A DNA stretch of 10,103 nucleotides from Niveispirillum sp. GTDB lineage: Bacteria; Pseudomonadota; Alphaproteobacteria; Azospirillales; Azospirillaceae. Below, one piece after another: positions 1-5,485 of the stretch. The notes beneath the pieces are model-generated. The model made no database searches. It was not told the DNA's origin and saw nothing but the letters and a program-made list of their open reading frames with translations. The DNA lies in assembly GCA_016463045.1 (NCBI GenBank), contig JAEMSB010000076.1, positions 1,695-11,797 of the forward strand. Reading direction: 5' to 3'. A program made the position numbers and the translations under genes. The number at the start of each line of letters is the position of its first letter. Position 1 is the first letter of the stretch.

Positions 1-396
1 ACCATCGCGCGCTTGCATCCCGACCGGGATATCGAGGTGGCGCTGAGCGGGGATGAAACCCTGTCCTTCCGGGGAGAAGCGCAGGATCTGGCCGAAATGG
101 CCGGCAACCTGCTGGATAATGCCGCCAAATGGTGCCGGGGCCACGTCACCCTGTCCGTCGCGACGGACGGGGCGGAAAAGCTGCGGATGATTATCGAGGA
201 TGACGGGCCGGGCATCCCGGCAGCCGAACGCGCCGCCGTCCTGGCGCGCGGTGTACGGCTGGACGAGGCCGTACCCGGTAGCGGCCTGGGCTTGGCCATC
301 GTCGATGATCTGGCCCGGCTTTATGGCGGCGACCTGACCCTGGATCAGGCGGCGGGCGGGGGCCTGCGGGCCGTGCTGTCCCTGCCGCGTGGATGA
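1..396 (+). CDS. Sensor histidine kinase, C-terminal ATPase part (5' end outside window)
   Basis: This is the last 131 codons of a two-component sensor kinase; the reading frame is open from base 1, so the gene begins upstream. Visible residues form the GHKL ATP-binding domain. An N box has the ATP/Mg asparagine at fragment residue 40 (NLLDNAAKW), the G1 box DDGPGI is at 67-72, and the glycine-rich lid GSGLGLAI is at 93-100. The order and spacing fit an EnvZ/PhoQ-type kinase, which autophosphorylates a histidine (not visible here) and passes phosphate to a response regulator. The sensor, membrane segments and H box are outside the window, so the signal cannot be named. The regulator would be expected upstream. 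The gene ends facing engB, and a hairpin begins about 10 bases after the stop. Confidence 0.9.
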   Translation, partial: TIARLHPDRDIEVALSGDETLSFRGEAQDLAEMAGNLLDNAAKWCRGHVTLSVATDGAEKLRMIIEDDGPGIPAAERAAVLARGVRLDEAVPGSGLGLAIVDDLARLYGGDLTLDQAAGGGLRAVLSLPRG

Positions 397-405
397 TGTC
401 CGCTG

Positions 406-428
406 CCGGACAGTTGCTGTCCGGTTCT
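406..428 (+). terminator. Possible terminator after the histidine kinase
   Basis: CCGGACAG (406-413) and CTGTCCGG (417-424) form a perfect 8-bp stem with a 3-base loop, 9 bases after the kinase stop codon. Position and stem suit a terminator, but only TTCT follows, so the U-tract is weak. It may instead be an mRNA-end stabilising hairpin. Confidence 0.5.
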
Positions 429-482
429 GAACAACCCGGTGATGTAGGCGAATATGGATTGGGCGGGATTGCTGGGTCTCCG

Positions 483-614
483 GGCTTGGCAAGCCGCTTG
501 CTGTGCCCCTGTCACCGGGGCCGGGCATCCCCCTTCCTGCAATGCCCGGTCCTGTCTGCCAGGGCCTGCGCGGACCGTCCCCCCGTTCACCGGATGGTCC
601 ACGGGCCCTGGCAG
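483..614 (+). repeat. Cluster of inverted repeats in the kinase/engB convergent spacer
   Basis: No convincing gene lies in 397-621. The spacer holds several stem-loops. GGCTT/AAGCC (483-487/491-495) competes with GCAAG/CTTGC (489-493/497-501). A 12-bp stem pairs 517-528 with 542-553 and has two G-T pairs. A compound hairpin has an 11-bp perfect outer stem (556-566/604-614) and a 9-bp inner stem (572-580/592-600) with one G-T pair. All G-T pairs are G-U wobbles in plus-strand RNA and would be A-C mismatches in minus-strand RNA. This suggests structure in the kinase 3' transcript or in a separate small RNA. None is followed by a clear T-run. Confidence 0.5.
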
Positions 615-621
615 CCCCCTT

Positions 622-1302
622 TCACTGCGCCGGCACCGGCTCCGCCATGCGGGTCAGGAAGCCGCGCAGCTCGGGGATGCCCAGGCCGGTTTCCGCCGAG
701 GTGGCCAGCACCTCCGGATGGGCGGCGCCATGGGTCTTCAGGGCCACCGCCACCTGCGCCCGGATCTTGTCAATGGCGCCGGGCTTCAACGTGTCGGCCT
801 TGGTCAGCACGATCTGATACCCGACCGCCGTCTGGTCCATCATCTTCATCATGTCGACATCATGCGGTTTCAGCCCGTGGCGGGCATCGACCAGGACCAG
901 CGCGCGCTTCAGGGTCACGCGGCCCCGCAGATAGGATTTGATGAAATCGACCCAGGCGGCGGAGCGTTCTTTCGACACCTGGGCATAGCCATAGCCGGGC
1001 ATGTCCACCATGACCAGCCGGTTGCCCAGATTGAAGAAGTTCAGCTGCTGGGTACGGCCCGGCGTCTGGCTGGTGCGGGCCAGGGTCTTGCGCCCCGTCA
1101 GGGCGTTGACCAGCGACGACTTGCCCACGTTTGACCGGCCCGCAAAGCAGATTTCGGGCAGCACGGCCTCGGGTAGCGTGGTCGCCGCCTCGGCGCCCCA
1201 GAAGAAGTCGCACTCCTTGGCGAACAGCAGACGCCCGGCCTCGATCTCCATCTCGGTCAGATCACCGATCAGGGAAGGGGTGATGGTCAGCGGCTTGGCC
1301 AT
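622..1302 (-). CDS. engB: Ribosome biogenesis GTPase EngB (YihA/YsxC)
   Basis: This 226-residue cytoplasmic GTPase belongs to the TrmE-Era-EngA-YihA-Septin-like family; EngB proteins are needed for assembly of the large ribosomal subunit. All nucleotide-binding motifs are present in order: G1 P-loop GRSNVGKSS (residues 55-63), a switch I threonine region near TSQTPGRTQ (77-85), G3 DMPG followed by YGY (100-106), G4 TKAD (167-170) and G5 TSAET (201-205). Length is usual for the family. The ATG at 1302 is supported by AAGGAG (complement of 1311-1316), 8 bases upstream. It follows yidC on the same strand after a 245-bp hairpin-rich gap, matching the common alphaproteobacterial order yidC-engB. 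The usual next gene, argB, is absent; a convergent kinase gene lies there instead. Confidence 0.96.
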   Translation of the reverse strand: MAKPLTITPSLIGDLTEMEIEAGRLLFAKECDFFWGAEAATTLPEAVLPEICFAGRSNVGKSSLVNALTGRKTLARTSQTPGRTQQLNFFNLGNRLVMVDMPGYGYAQVSKERSAAWVDFIKSYLRGRVTLKRALVLVDARHGLKPHDVDMMKMMDQTAVGYQIVLTKADTLKPGAIDKIRAQVAVALKTHGAAHPEVLATSAETGLGIPELRGFLTRMAEPVPAQ

Positions 1303-1331
1303 GGCGGAAACTCCTTAGATCTTCACTTGCG

Positions 1332-1368
1332 CCCTCAAGCGCCGGGCGCCGCCATCCGGCGGCTTGGC
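1332..1368 (-). repeat. 37-bp palindromic repeat, left copy (inverted)
   Basis: Read on the minus strand this matches the plus-strand copy at 1505-1541 at 31 of 37 positions. It contains a 6-bp GCCGCC/GGCGGC stem (1348-1353/1358-1363) with a GGAT loop on the minus strand. Relative to the other copy, two base pairs in the stem are flipped on both sides, so pairing is kept. Its end lies about 15 bases before the engB Shine-Dalgarno in transcription order. Confidence 0.75.
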
Positions 1369-1371
1369 TCA

Positions 1372-1426
1372 CGGCGCACGTGCGCCGGGCCGGCAGTCGC
1401 CGGCCTCCAACGGCATACGCCGTTGG
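1372..1426. repeat. Three adjacent perfect palindromes or hairpins
   Basis: Three perfect dyads lie back to back. There is a 16-bp palindrome with core GCACGTGC (1372-1387). GGCCGGC/GCCGGCC (1388-1394/1399-1405) has a 4-base loop. CCAACGGC/GCCGTTGG (1407-1414/1419-1426) also has a 4-base loop. They sit inside the region bounded by the 37-bp inverted repeats and do not look like protein-coding sequence. Confidence 0.7.
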
Positions 1427-1429
1427 TGT

Positions 1430-1472
1430 TAAAAGATGAAACGCCTCCAAGCCATGGCCGGAGACGTTTCAT
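1430..1472 (-). terminator. Hairpin plus T-run, probable yidC terminator
   Basis: On the minus strand ATGAAACG..CTCC pairs with GGAG..CGTTTCAT (1472-1460 with 1448-1436). The stem is 13 bp with one U-G wobble and an 11-base loop, and CTTTT follows (1435-1431). This fits an intrinsic terminator about 75 bases past the yidC stop. The wobble exists only in minus-strand RNA. A second palindrome, GTTTCATGAAAC (1466-1477), overlaps its base and offers an alternative fold. Only four Ts follow, so termination may be partial, letting some transcripts reach engB. Confidence 0.6.
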
Positions 1473-1504
1473 GAAACCCTACCCCAACCTATCGCCCGCG
1501 TACG

Positions 1505-1541
1505 CCCAAGGCGGCGGATGCCGCCGCCCGGCGCCTGAGGG
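1505..1541 (+). repeat. 37-bp palindromic repeat, right copy
   Basis: This is the partner of the inverted copy at 1332-1368. Its own stem is GGCGGC/GCCGCC (1510-1515/1520-1525) with a GGAT loop. It starts 6 bases beyond the yidC stop codon on the minus strand. The shared part after the hairpin reads CCCGGCGCYTGAGGG, with one C/T difference between copies. Confidence 0.75.
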
Positions 1542-1547
1542 AACGCA

Positions 1548-3275
1548 TCACGTCGGCTTCACACCCATGCGGCGCATTATGAACCATTGCTGGGCGATGG
1601 ACAGCAGGTTGGACCAGGTCCAGTAGATCACCAGACCGGCGGGGAAGCTGGCCATCATGTAGGTGAAGATGAAGGGCAGCAGCATCATGACCTTCTGCTG
1701 CACCGGGTCCGGGTTGGCCGGATTCATCTTCTGCTGCAGCCACATGGTGGCGCCCATCAGCAGCGGCCAGATGCCGATATGCAGCATGCTGGGCGGATCC
1801 CAGGGGATCAGGCCGAACAGGTTAAACAGGGTCGTCGGATCGGCGGCGGACAGGTCATGAATCCAGCCATAGAAGGGCGCATGGCGCATTTCGATGGTGA
1901 CGTACAGGACCTTGTACAGCGCGAAGAACACAGGAATCTGAAGCAGGATGGGCAGGCAGCCGGCCAGCGGATTGGCCTTCTCCTCCTTGTAGAGCTTCAT
2001 CATCTCCATGGAGAGTGCTTCACGGTTGTCGCCGTGCTTCTTCTTCAGCTCTTCCATCTTGGGCTGAAGCTTCTTCATCTTCGCAAACGCTTCGTACTGC
2101 TTGTTCGCGATGGGGAAGAAGGCCAGACGCAGGAAGACGGTGAAGACCAGGATGGCGATGCCGAAATTGCCGATGGTCACGCCCAGCCAGTCCAGGCCGT
2201 GGAAGAACGGCTTGGTCAGAAAGTAGAACCAGCCCCAGTCAACGGCATAGTCCAGGCTGTCGATGCCCAGCTTGTCATTGTACTCGTTCAACAGGCCCAC
2301 GATCTTGGCGCCCGCGAACAGGCGGTGCGTGGTCTCGGCGGCGGCACCGGCGGCCACCGTCACAGCCGGGGCCTTGTAGTCGATCTGATAGATGTCGGTG
2401 GCGGCCGTCTGGTGCAGGACGCGCATGTCGGTGGTCTGCGCCTGATCGGGGATCAGACTGACCAGCCAGTATTTGTCGGTGATACCGATCCAGCCGCCGG
2501 TGGAGGATAGGTTGATGGTCTTCCCGTCTTCCTTCAGGTCGCCGTACTTATATTCCTTCAGGGTGCCGTCGACGATGGCCAGCGGTCCTTCATGCAGGAC
2601 GTAGGTGCCTTCCACCTTCGGCGTGCCCCGGCGCTGCACGAACCCATAGGGGTTCAGCGCTACCGGTGCCCCGGTTTCGTTGCGCACACGCTGTGTCACC
2701 GTGAACATGTAGTTGGCGTCGATGGCGAAGGTGCGTTCGAACACCAGACCGGCGCCATTGTCCCAGGACAGGGTGACCGGGCTGTCCGGCGTCAGCGTAT
2801 TGGCGCTGGCGGTCCAGACCGTATCGGCCTTGGGCAGGGCAACGGTATCGCCCGCATTGGCGGCAACCCAGCCGAATTCGGCGTAATAGGGATGCTCGGT
2901 CCCGACCGGGGCCAGCAGCACCACTTCCGGGCTGTTCTTGTCCGGGGTGGTCTTGTACTTGGCCAGCGTCAGGTCATCCACGCGACCGCCGCGCAGGTTG
3001 ATCGACCCGTGCAGGCTGGGGGTGGAGATCGCGACGCGGCCCGTTTCGGCCAGCACGCTGGCGCGGTCGCGCACAGCCGGCACGGCGCCGTCACCGGCGA
3101 TGCCCGGTGCGGTACCCGGCACGGTCGGCGGGGCCAGTTCGGCCTGCAGCGCCTGCTGGCGCTGTGCCTCAGCCTGTGCCGCCATCTGGCGCGGACGCTC
3201 ATAGAAGTAATGGAACCCGAACAGGATCGCGATGGAGATCACGATGGTCAGGACAAGGTTCTTCTGATCCGTCAT
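1548..3275 (-). CDS. yidC: Membrane protein insertase YidC
   Basis: YidC (575 residues) inserts and folds inner-membrane proteins, alone or with SecYEG; it is the Oxa1/Alb3 homologue. An N-terminal transmembrane segment lies at about residues 7-24. An Ala/Gln/Pro-rich linker runs to about 65, followed by the large beta-rich periplasmic domain at about 80-330. The five-helix core spans about 345-570. The core shows the conserved groove arginine (R383 in FLRLAFFP), a charged cytoplasmic coiled hairpin (about 392-432, KKLQPKMEELKKKHGD), NPLAGCLPILLQIPVFFALY (436-454) and the last helices near 525-565. Length matches Gram-negative YidC. The ATG at 3275 has no strong Shine-Dalgarno. It follows yidD with an 83-bp gap and a terminator-like hairpin, so it may have its own promoter or depend on read-through. 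A hairpin-rich region follows its stop. Confidence 0.98.
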   Translation of the reverse strand: MTDQKNLVLTIVISIAILFGFHYFYERPRQMAAQAEAQRQQALQAELAPPTVPGTAPGIAGDGAVPAVRDRASVLAETGRVAISTPSLHGSINLRGGRVDDLTLAKYKTTPDKNSPEVVLLAPVGTEHPYYAEFGWVAANAGDTVALPKADTVWTASANTLTPDSPVTLSWDNGAGLVFERTFAIDANYMFTVTQRVRNETGAPVALNPYGFVQRRGTPKVEGTYVLHEGPLAIVDGTLKEYKYGDLKEDGKTINLSSTGGWIGITDKYWLVSLIPDQAQTTDMRVLHQTAATDIYQIDYKAPAVTVAAGAAAETTHRLFAGAKIVGLLNEYNDKLGIDSLDYAVDWGWFYFLTKPFFHGLDWLGVTIGNFGIAILVFTVFLRLAFFPIANKQYEAFAKMKKLQPKMEELKKKHGDNREALSMEMMKLYKEEKANPLAGCLPILLQIPVFFALYKVLYVTIEMRHAPFYGWIHDLSAADPTTLFNLFGLIPWDPPSMLHIGIWPLLMGATMWLQQKMNPANPDPVQQKVMMLLPFIFTYMMASFPAGLVIYWTWSNLLSIAQQWFIMRRMGVKPT

Positions 3276-3316
3276 GGGTGCTTGGTCCAGGTTCCGAATT
3301 CAATGGCCGGTTACAT

Positions 3317-3334
3317 ACCGGGATCGCGCCCGGT
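3317..3334. repeat. Small inverted repeat in the yidD-yidC gap
   Basis: ACCGGG and CCCGGT form a perfect 6-bp stem around ATCGCG. It lies between the yidD terminator-like hairpin and the yidC start. On the minus strand it sits between GTGACC and TATGTA, a poor sigma-70-like pair with 18-bp spacing, so an operator overlapping a yidC promoter is possible but weakly supported. Confidence 0.3.
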
Positions 3335-3344
3335 TGGTCACATG

Positions 3345-3371
3345 AAAACGGCGGGCGATCAATGCCCGCCG
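3345..3371 (-). terminator. Intrinsic terminator-like hairpin overlapping the yidD stop
   Basis: On the minus strand CGGCGGGC (3371-3364) pairs with GCCCGCCG (3356-3349) in a perfect 8-bp GC-rich stem with a 7-base loop, followed at once by TTTT. The yidD stop codon (3361-3359) is in the loop and its last codons form the ascending arm. Translating ribosomes would mask the stem, so termination could depend on yidD translation. It separates rpmH-rnpA-yidD from yidC. Confidence 0.65.
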
Positions 3372-3628
3372 CAACATTTCTCGTTCCGGGCGTGCCCCGG
3401 ATGCCGGGGTGGTACCGGGTCATACCCTTCACCACCCCAGGGATGACAGCGCGCCAAGCGCCGCAGGGTCAGCCAGCCGCCCCGCAATGCCCCATGCGCC
3501 GCTAGTGCCTCCAGCGCGTAATGTGAGCATGAGGGGTGATACCTGCAACGGGGCGGACCCATCATCGGCCGAATAATCCAGCGGTAGAAAAACACAAAAG
3601 CCCGGAGCAGCCAGGCCGCCGGGCTCAT
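3359..3628 (-). CDS. yidD: Membrane protein insertion efficiency factor YidD
   Basis: This short protein (89 residues) is of the YidD family and assists YidC-dependent insertion at the inner membrane. It has an amphipathic/hydrophobic N-terminus (about 4-20), the conserved CRYHPSCSHYALEAL block with C28 and C34, and LARCHPWGGEGYDPVP with C61. The tail is short and unusually Cys/Gly-rich (KCCGGH). The start codon overlaps the rnpA stop as ATGA (3628-3625), indicating translational coupling and supporting the start choice. Its position between rnpA and yidC is the standard bacterial order. A terminator-like stem includes its last codons. Confidence 0.95.
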   Translation of the reverse strand: MSPAAWLLRAFVFFYRWIIRPMMGPPRCRYHPSCSHYALEALAAHGALRGGWLTLRRLARCHPWGGEGYDPVPPRHPGHARNEKCCGGH

Positions 3629-4053
3629 GCGTTTTCATCCTTCGCCAGGACCGATTCGGCCTGTGCCGCTTCCCGCTTGCCCTTCCACAACCTCAGCTTT
3701 TTCAAAGCCTGGGTCAGGTCGGCCTTCAGGTCGGCATAGGGCCGGCGCACCGTTTCCGCCCGCGCCACCAGCACGAAATCGTGCCCAGGGGTGGCATTGG
3801 GGGCCAGCACCTCGGCCAGGGCAGCGCGCAGACGACGACGGGCGCGGTTGCGTTCAACCGCACCCCCCACCTTCTTGCTGGCCGTCAGACCGATCCGCAC
3901 CGGCGGTTCGCCGGGGTTGGGGTGCTGCCGCTCATCATGGGCGCGGGCCTGAAGAACCAGACCCGGCGTGGCCCATTTGCGACGGGCGCCCGCGACGGCC
4001 AGGAACTCCGGCCGTCTGGTCAGGCGCCCCACCTTGGATTTGGGAGGCGCCAT
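3625..4053 (-). CDS. rnpA: Ribonuclease P protein component
   Basis: RnpA (142 residues, strongly basic) binds the M1 RNA and helps remove 5' leaders from precursor tRNAs. The N-terminal RLTRRPEFLAV (10-20) is typical. The family's signature arginine-rich RNR motif is ERNRARRRLRAAL at about 67-79, after the strand VRIGLTASKKVGGAV (52-66). The later HDFVLVAR (91-98) strand and DLTQAL (112-117) helix fit the fold. It starts 10 bases after the rpmH stop, with AAGG about 8 bases before the ATG; the end of rpmH supplies that ribosome-binding site. Its stop overlaps the yidD start. The tail after about 125 is charged, not obviously conserved, and Ala/Glu/Lys-rich. Confidence 0.96.
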   Translation of the reverse strand: MAPPKSKVGRLTRRPEFLAVAGARRKWATPGLVLQARAHDERQHPNPGEPPVRIGLTASKKVGGAVERNRARRRLRAALAEVLAPNATPGHDFVLVARAETVRRPYADLKADLTQALKKLRLWKGKREAAQAESVLAKDENA

Positions 4054-4063
4054 GCCGGTAACC

Positions 4064-4198
4064 TTAGGCGCTCAGCTTCTTGCGGCCCTGGGCGCGGCGC
4101 TTATTGATGATGTTGCGGCCGGCGACGGTGGCCATGCGGGCGCGGAAACCATGACGGCGGGCGCGCACGATCTTGGACGGCTGAAAAGGACGCTTCAC
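4064..4198 (-). CDS. rpmH: 50S ribosomal protein L34 (GTG start)
   Basis: The gene has 44 codons for large-subunit protein L34. Translation from GTG at 4198 gives MKRPFQPSKIVRARRHGF followed by a very Arg/Lys-rich tail ending GRKKLSA, the full-length family pattern; R, P, S and K in the first ten residues are family hallmarks. The start is GTG, and the only internal ATG is at codon 22, so an ATG-only search misses the gene. GGAG lies 8 bases upstream (complement of 4207-4210). It is the first gene of the rpmH-rnpA-yidD block, driven by the promoter at 4247-4275, with a predicted leader of about 40 bases. Confidence 0.96.
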   Translation of the reverse strand: MKRPFQPSKIVRARRHGFRARMATVAGRNIINKRRAQGRKKLSA

Positions 4199-4246
4199 GG
4201 TACTTACTCCGGTCTTGGAACTGCTGACGTCTAAAACGAAGCGCGT

Positions 4247-4275
4247 TCTATAGTGGTGAAGGGGTTGGGAGTCAA
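4247..4275 (-). promoter_or_regulatory. Sigma-70-type promoter of rpmH-rnpA
   Basis: On the minus strand the -35 is TTGACT (4275-4270), then a 17-bp spacer, then the -10 TATAGA (4252-4247). That is 5/6 matches to consensus in each box, with ideal spacing. Transcription would start near 4240, about 40 bases before the rpmH GTG. Strong housekeeping promoters are usual here because L34 and RnpA are made at high levels. Confidence 0.8.
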
Positions 4276-4279
4276 CGGG

Positions 4280-4308
4280 GGACAGGGATTATGGCTGCAA
4301 CCCTGCCC
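4280..4308 (-). terminator. Possible hairpin between psuG and the rpmH promoter
   Basis: GGGCAGGG (minus strand, 4308-4301) pairs with CCCTGTCC (4287-4280): 8 bp with one G-U, 13-base loop, no T-run. It lies just upstream of the rpmH -35 and could limit read-through from psuG. It is a weak candidate. Confidence 0.3.
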
Positions 4309-4328
4309 TTCCGCTGTTCTGGACAGGT

Positions 4329-5294
4329 TCAGTAGCCCGGCGGACGCTTGGCAGTGACCACCTTCTTGGGCAGGGCGAATTCGGTCTTCTGCGCGGCATA
4401 GGCGACGGCGATGCGCGCGCCCACCTTGGCGTTGTTCAGCAGCAGGGCGCGGTTGGCGGCCAGGCTGGCCCCGCCCGTCAGTTCTTCCATACGCTTCAGC
4501 AGAAAGGGTGTCAGCGCCTTGCCACGCACGCCCTGCGCCTCGGCCTCGCCCACGGCCTGGGCGATGGCAGCTTCTACCGCTTCGGCATCCAGCGCCGCGT
4601 CATCGGGGATGGGCACGCCGATGACGACGCCGCCGCCCAGGCCCAGTTGCCATTTGGCGCGCAGGACACGGGCCGCCTCATCCGCCGAATCACAACGGCC
4701 ATCGACGGGCAGCGGCAGGGAGGCGGTGTAGAAGGCAGGGAAACGGTCCGTGCCAAAGCCGATGACCGGCACGCCCTTGGTTTCCAGATATTCAAGCGTG
4801 CGCGGCAGGTCCAGGATGGCCTTCGCCCCCGCACAGACCACGGCCACATCGGTCGCGGCCAGTTCTTCCAGATCGGCGGAGATATCAAGGGTGGTCTCCA
4901 CCCCGCGATGCACGCCGCCGATGCCGCCCGTGGCGAAGACGGCGATGCCGGCCAGCGCCGCACCGATCATGGTGGCGGCCACGGTCGTGGCGCCGTCCGC
5001 ACCCTGGGCAAGGGCCACGGGCAGATCACGGCGGCTGACCTTGCGCACGCCTGGTTGGGCCAGACGCTCAATATCCTCTGCATCCAGACCGACACGGATA
5101 CGGCCATCCAGAACCGCGATGGTGGCAGGCACCGCCCCTTCGGCGCGGATGGCGGCTTCCAGGGCCTTGGCCGTCTCCACATTGGCGGGATAGGGCAGAC
5201 CATGGCTGATCACGGTCGATTCCAGCGCCACAACGGCCTTGCCGGCCTTTAACGCCGCCGACACTTCGGGATGGATGGAAAGGAAGTCCTGCAT
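4329..5294 (-). CDS. psuG: Pseudouridine-5'-phosphate glycosidase
   Basis: The protein has 321 residues and is of the PsuG/IndA family. It reversibly cleaves the C-C bond of pseudouridine 5'-phosphate to uracil and ribose 5-phosphate, the second step of pseudouridine catabolism after the kinase PsuK. The N-terminal VVALESTVISHG carries the family's catalytic-site glutamate (E25). VAGLDGR-like VLDGRIRVGL (61-70) and SRRDLP (87-92) follow. The stretch FATGGIGGVHRGVE (120-133), then DISADL (138-142), contains the metal-site aspartate region. CAGAKAILD (154-162) supplies the Schiff-base lysine, K158. The end has NRALLLNNAKVGARIA (281-296). Length is usual. CAAGGG lies about 8 bases before ATG 5294. 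No psuK or pseudouridine transporter is in the window; the gene stands alone, divergent from the nitronate monooxygenase gene. Confidence 0.94.
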   Translation of the reverse strand: MQDFLSIHPEVSAALKAGKAVVALESTVISHGLPYPANVETAKALEAAIRAEGAVPATIAVLDGRIRVGLDAEDIERLAQPGVRKVSRRDLPVALAQGADGATTVAATMIGAALAGIAVFATGGIGGVHRGVETTLDISADLEELAATDVAVVCAGAKAILDLPRTLEYLETKGVPVIGFGTDRFPAFYTASLPLPVDGRCDSADEAARVLRAKWQLGLGGGVVIGVPIPDDAALDAEAVEAAIAQAVGEAEAQGVRGKALTPFLLKRMEELTGGASLAANRALLLNNAKVGARIAVAYAAQKTEFALPKKVVTAKRPPGY

Positions 5295-5337
5295 GGCACC
5301 GGCCCTTGGATTTCAAGTCGCGGCGGAGAATGCAACG

Positions 5338-5372
5338 CCACCGGTGCGGCGCGCAACGCCGCCCACCGGTGG
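5338..5372. repeat. Long inverted repeat in the psuG/flavoprotein divergent spacer
   Basis: CCACCGGT-GCGGCG (5338-5351) pairs with CGCCGC-(CC)-ACCGGTGG (5357-5372). There are 14 paired positions, a 5-base loop and a 2-base bulge. It sits 44 bases before the psuG start on that strand and 114 before the plus-strand gene. It could be a psuG leader hairpin, an operator or a bidirectional block. The rest of 5295-5485 shows no convincing promoter boxes. Confidence 0.55.
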
Positions 5373-5485
5373 GGCCGCCATGCGCCCATGACCGGGGTTC
5401 TGGCGACCTACGAACGAGCGTGCTAAAACCACCCCATCAATCAAGCAATCGCGCCCCAAGCGCCGCCGGAGAGGAATGACCGAAG

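Noticed and set aside
454..1134. Long plus-strand open frame (226 codons) across the spacer and engB
   Set aside because: It lies antisense to a clear EngB gene, has no recognisable motif, and is His/Gln/Gly-rich as expected from reverse-complement reading of GC-rich codons.
1303..1547. CRISPR array in the repeat-rich yidC-engB spacer
   Set aside because: The repeats are inverted, occur twice, and are separated by other palindromes, not by equal unique spacers; no cas genes are present.
1587..2510. Plus-strand open frame of 307 codons antisense to yidC
   Set aside because: It falls wholly within yidC and its composition (many His, Gln, Val, Asp) is that of a shadow frame; there is no ribosome-binding site or family signature.
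2592..3446. Plus-strand open frame of 284 codons antisense to yidC and yidD
   Set aside because: It spans two well-supported opposite-strand genes and the terminator between them, and shows no domain.
4199..4328. Replication origin next to rpmH, as in many bacteria
   Set aside because: No DnaA-box cluster (TTATCCACA-like) and no dnaA or dnaN gene is visible; the region is explained by a promoter and one hairpin.
5390..5460. Promoter for the flavoprotein gene (TTCTGG and CTAAAA)
   Set aside because: The boxes match consensus poorly and the spacing is about 19 bp, so I could not support a call.
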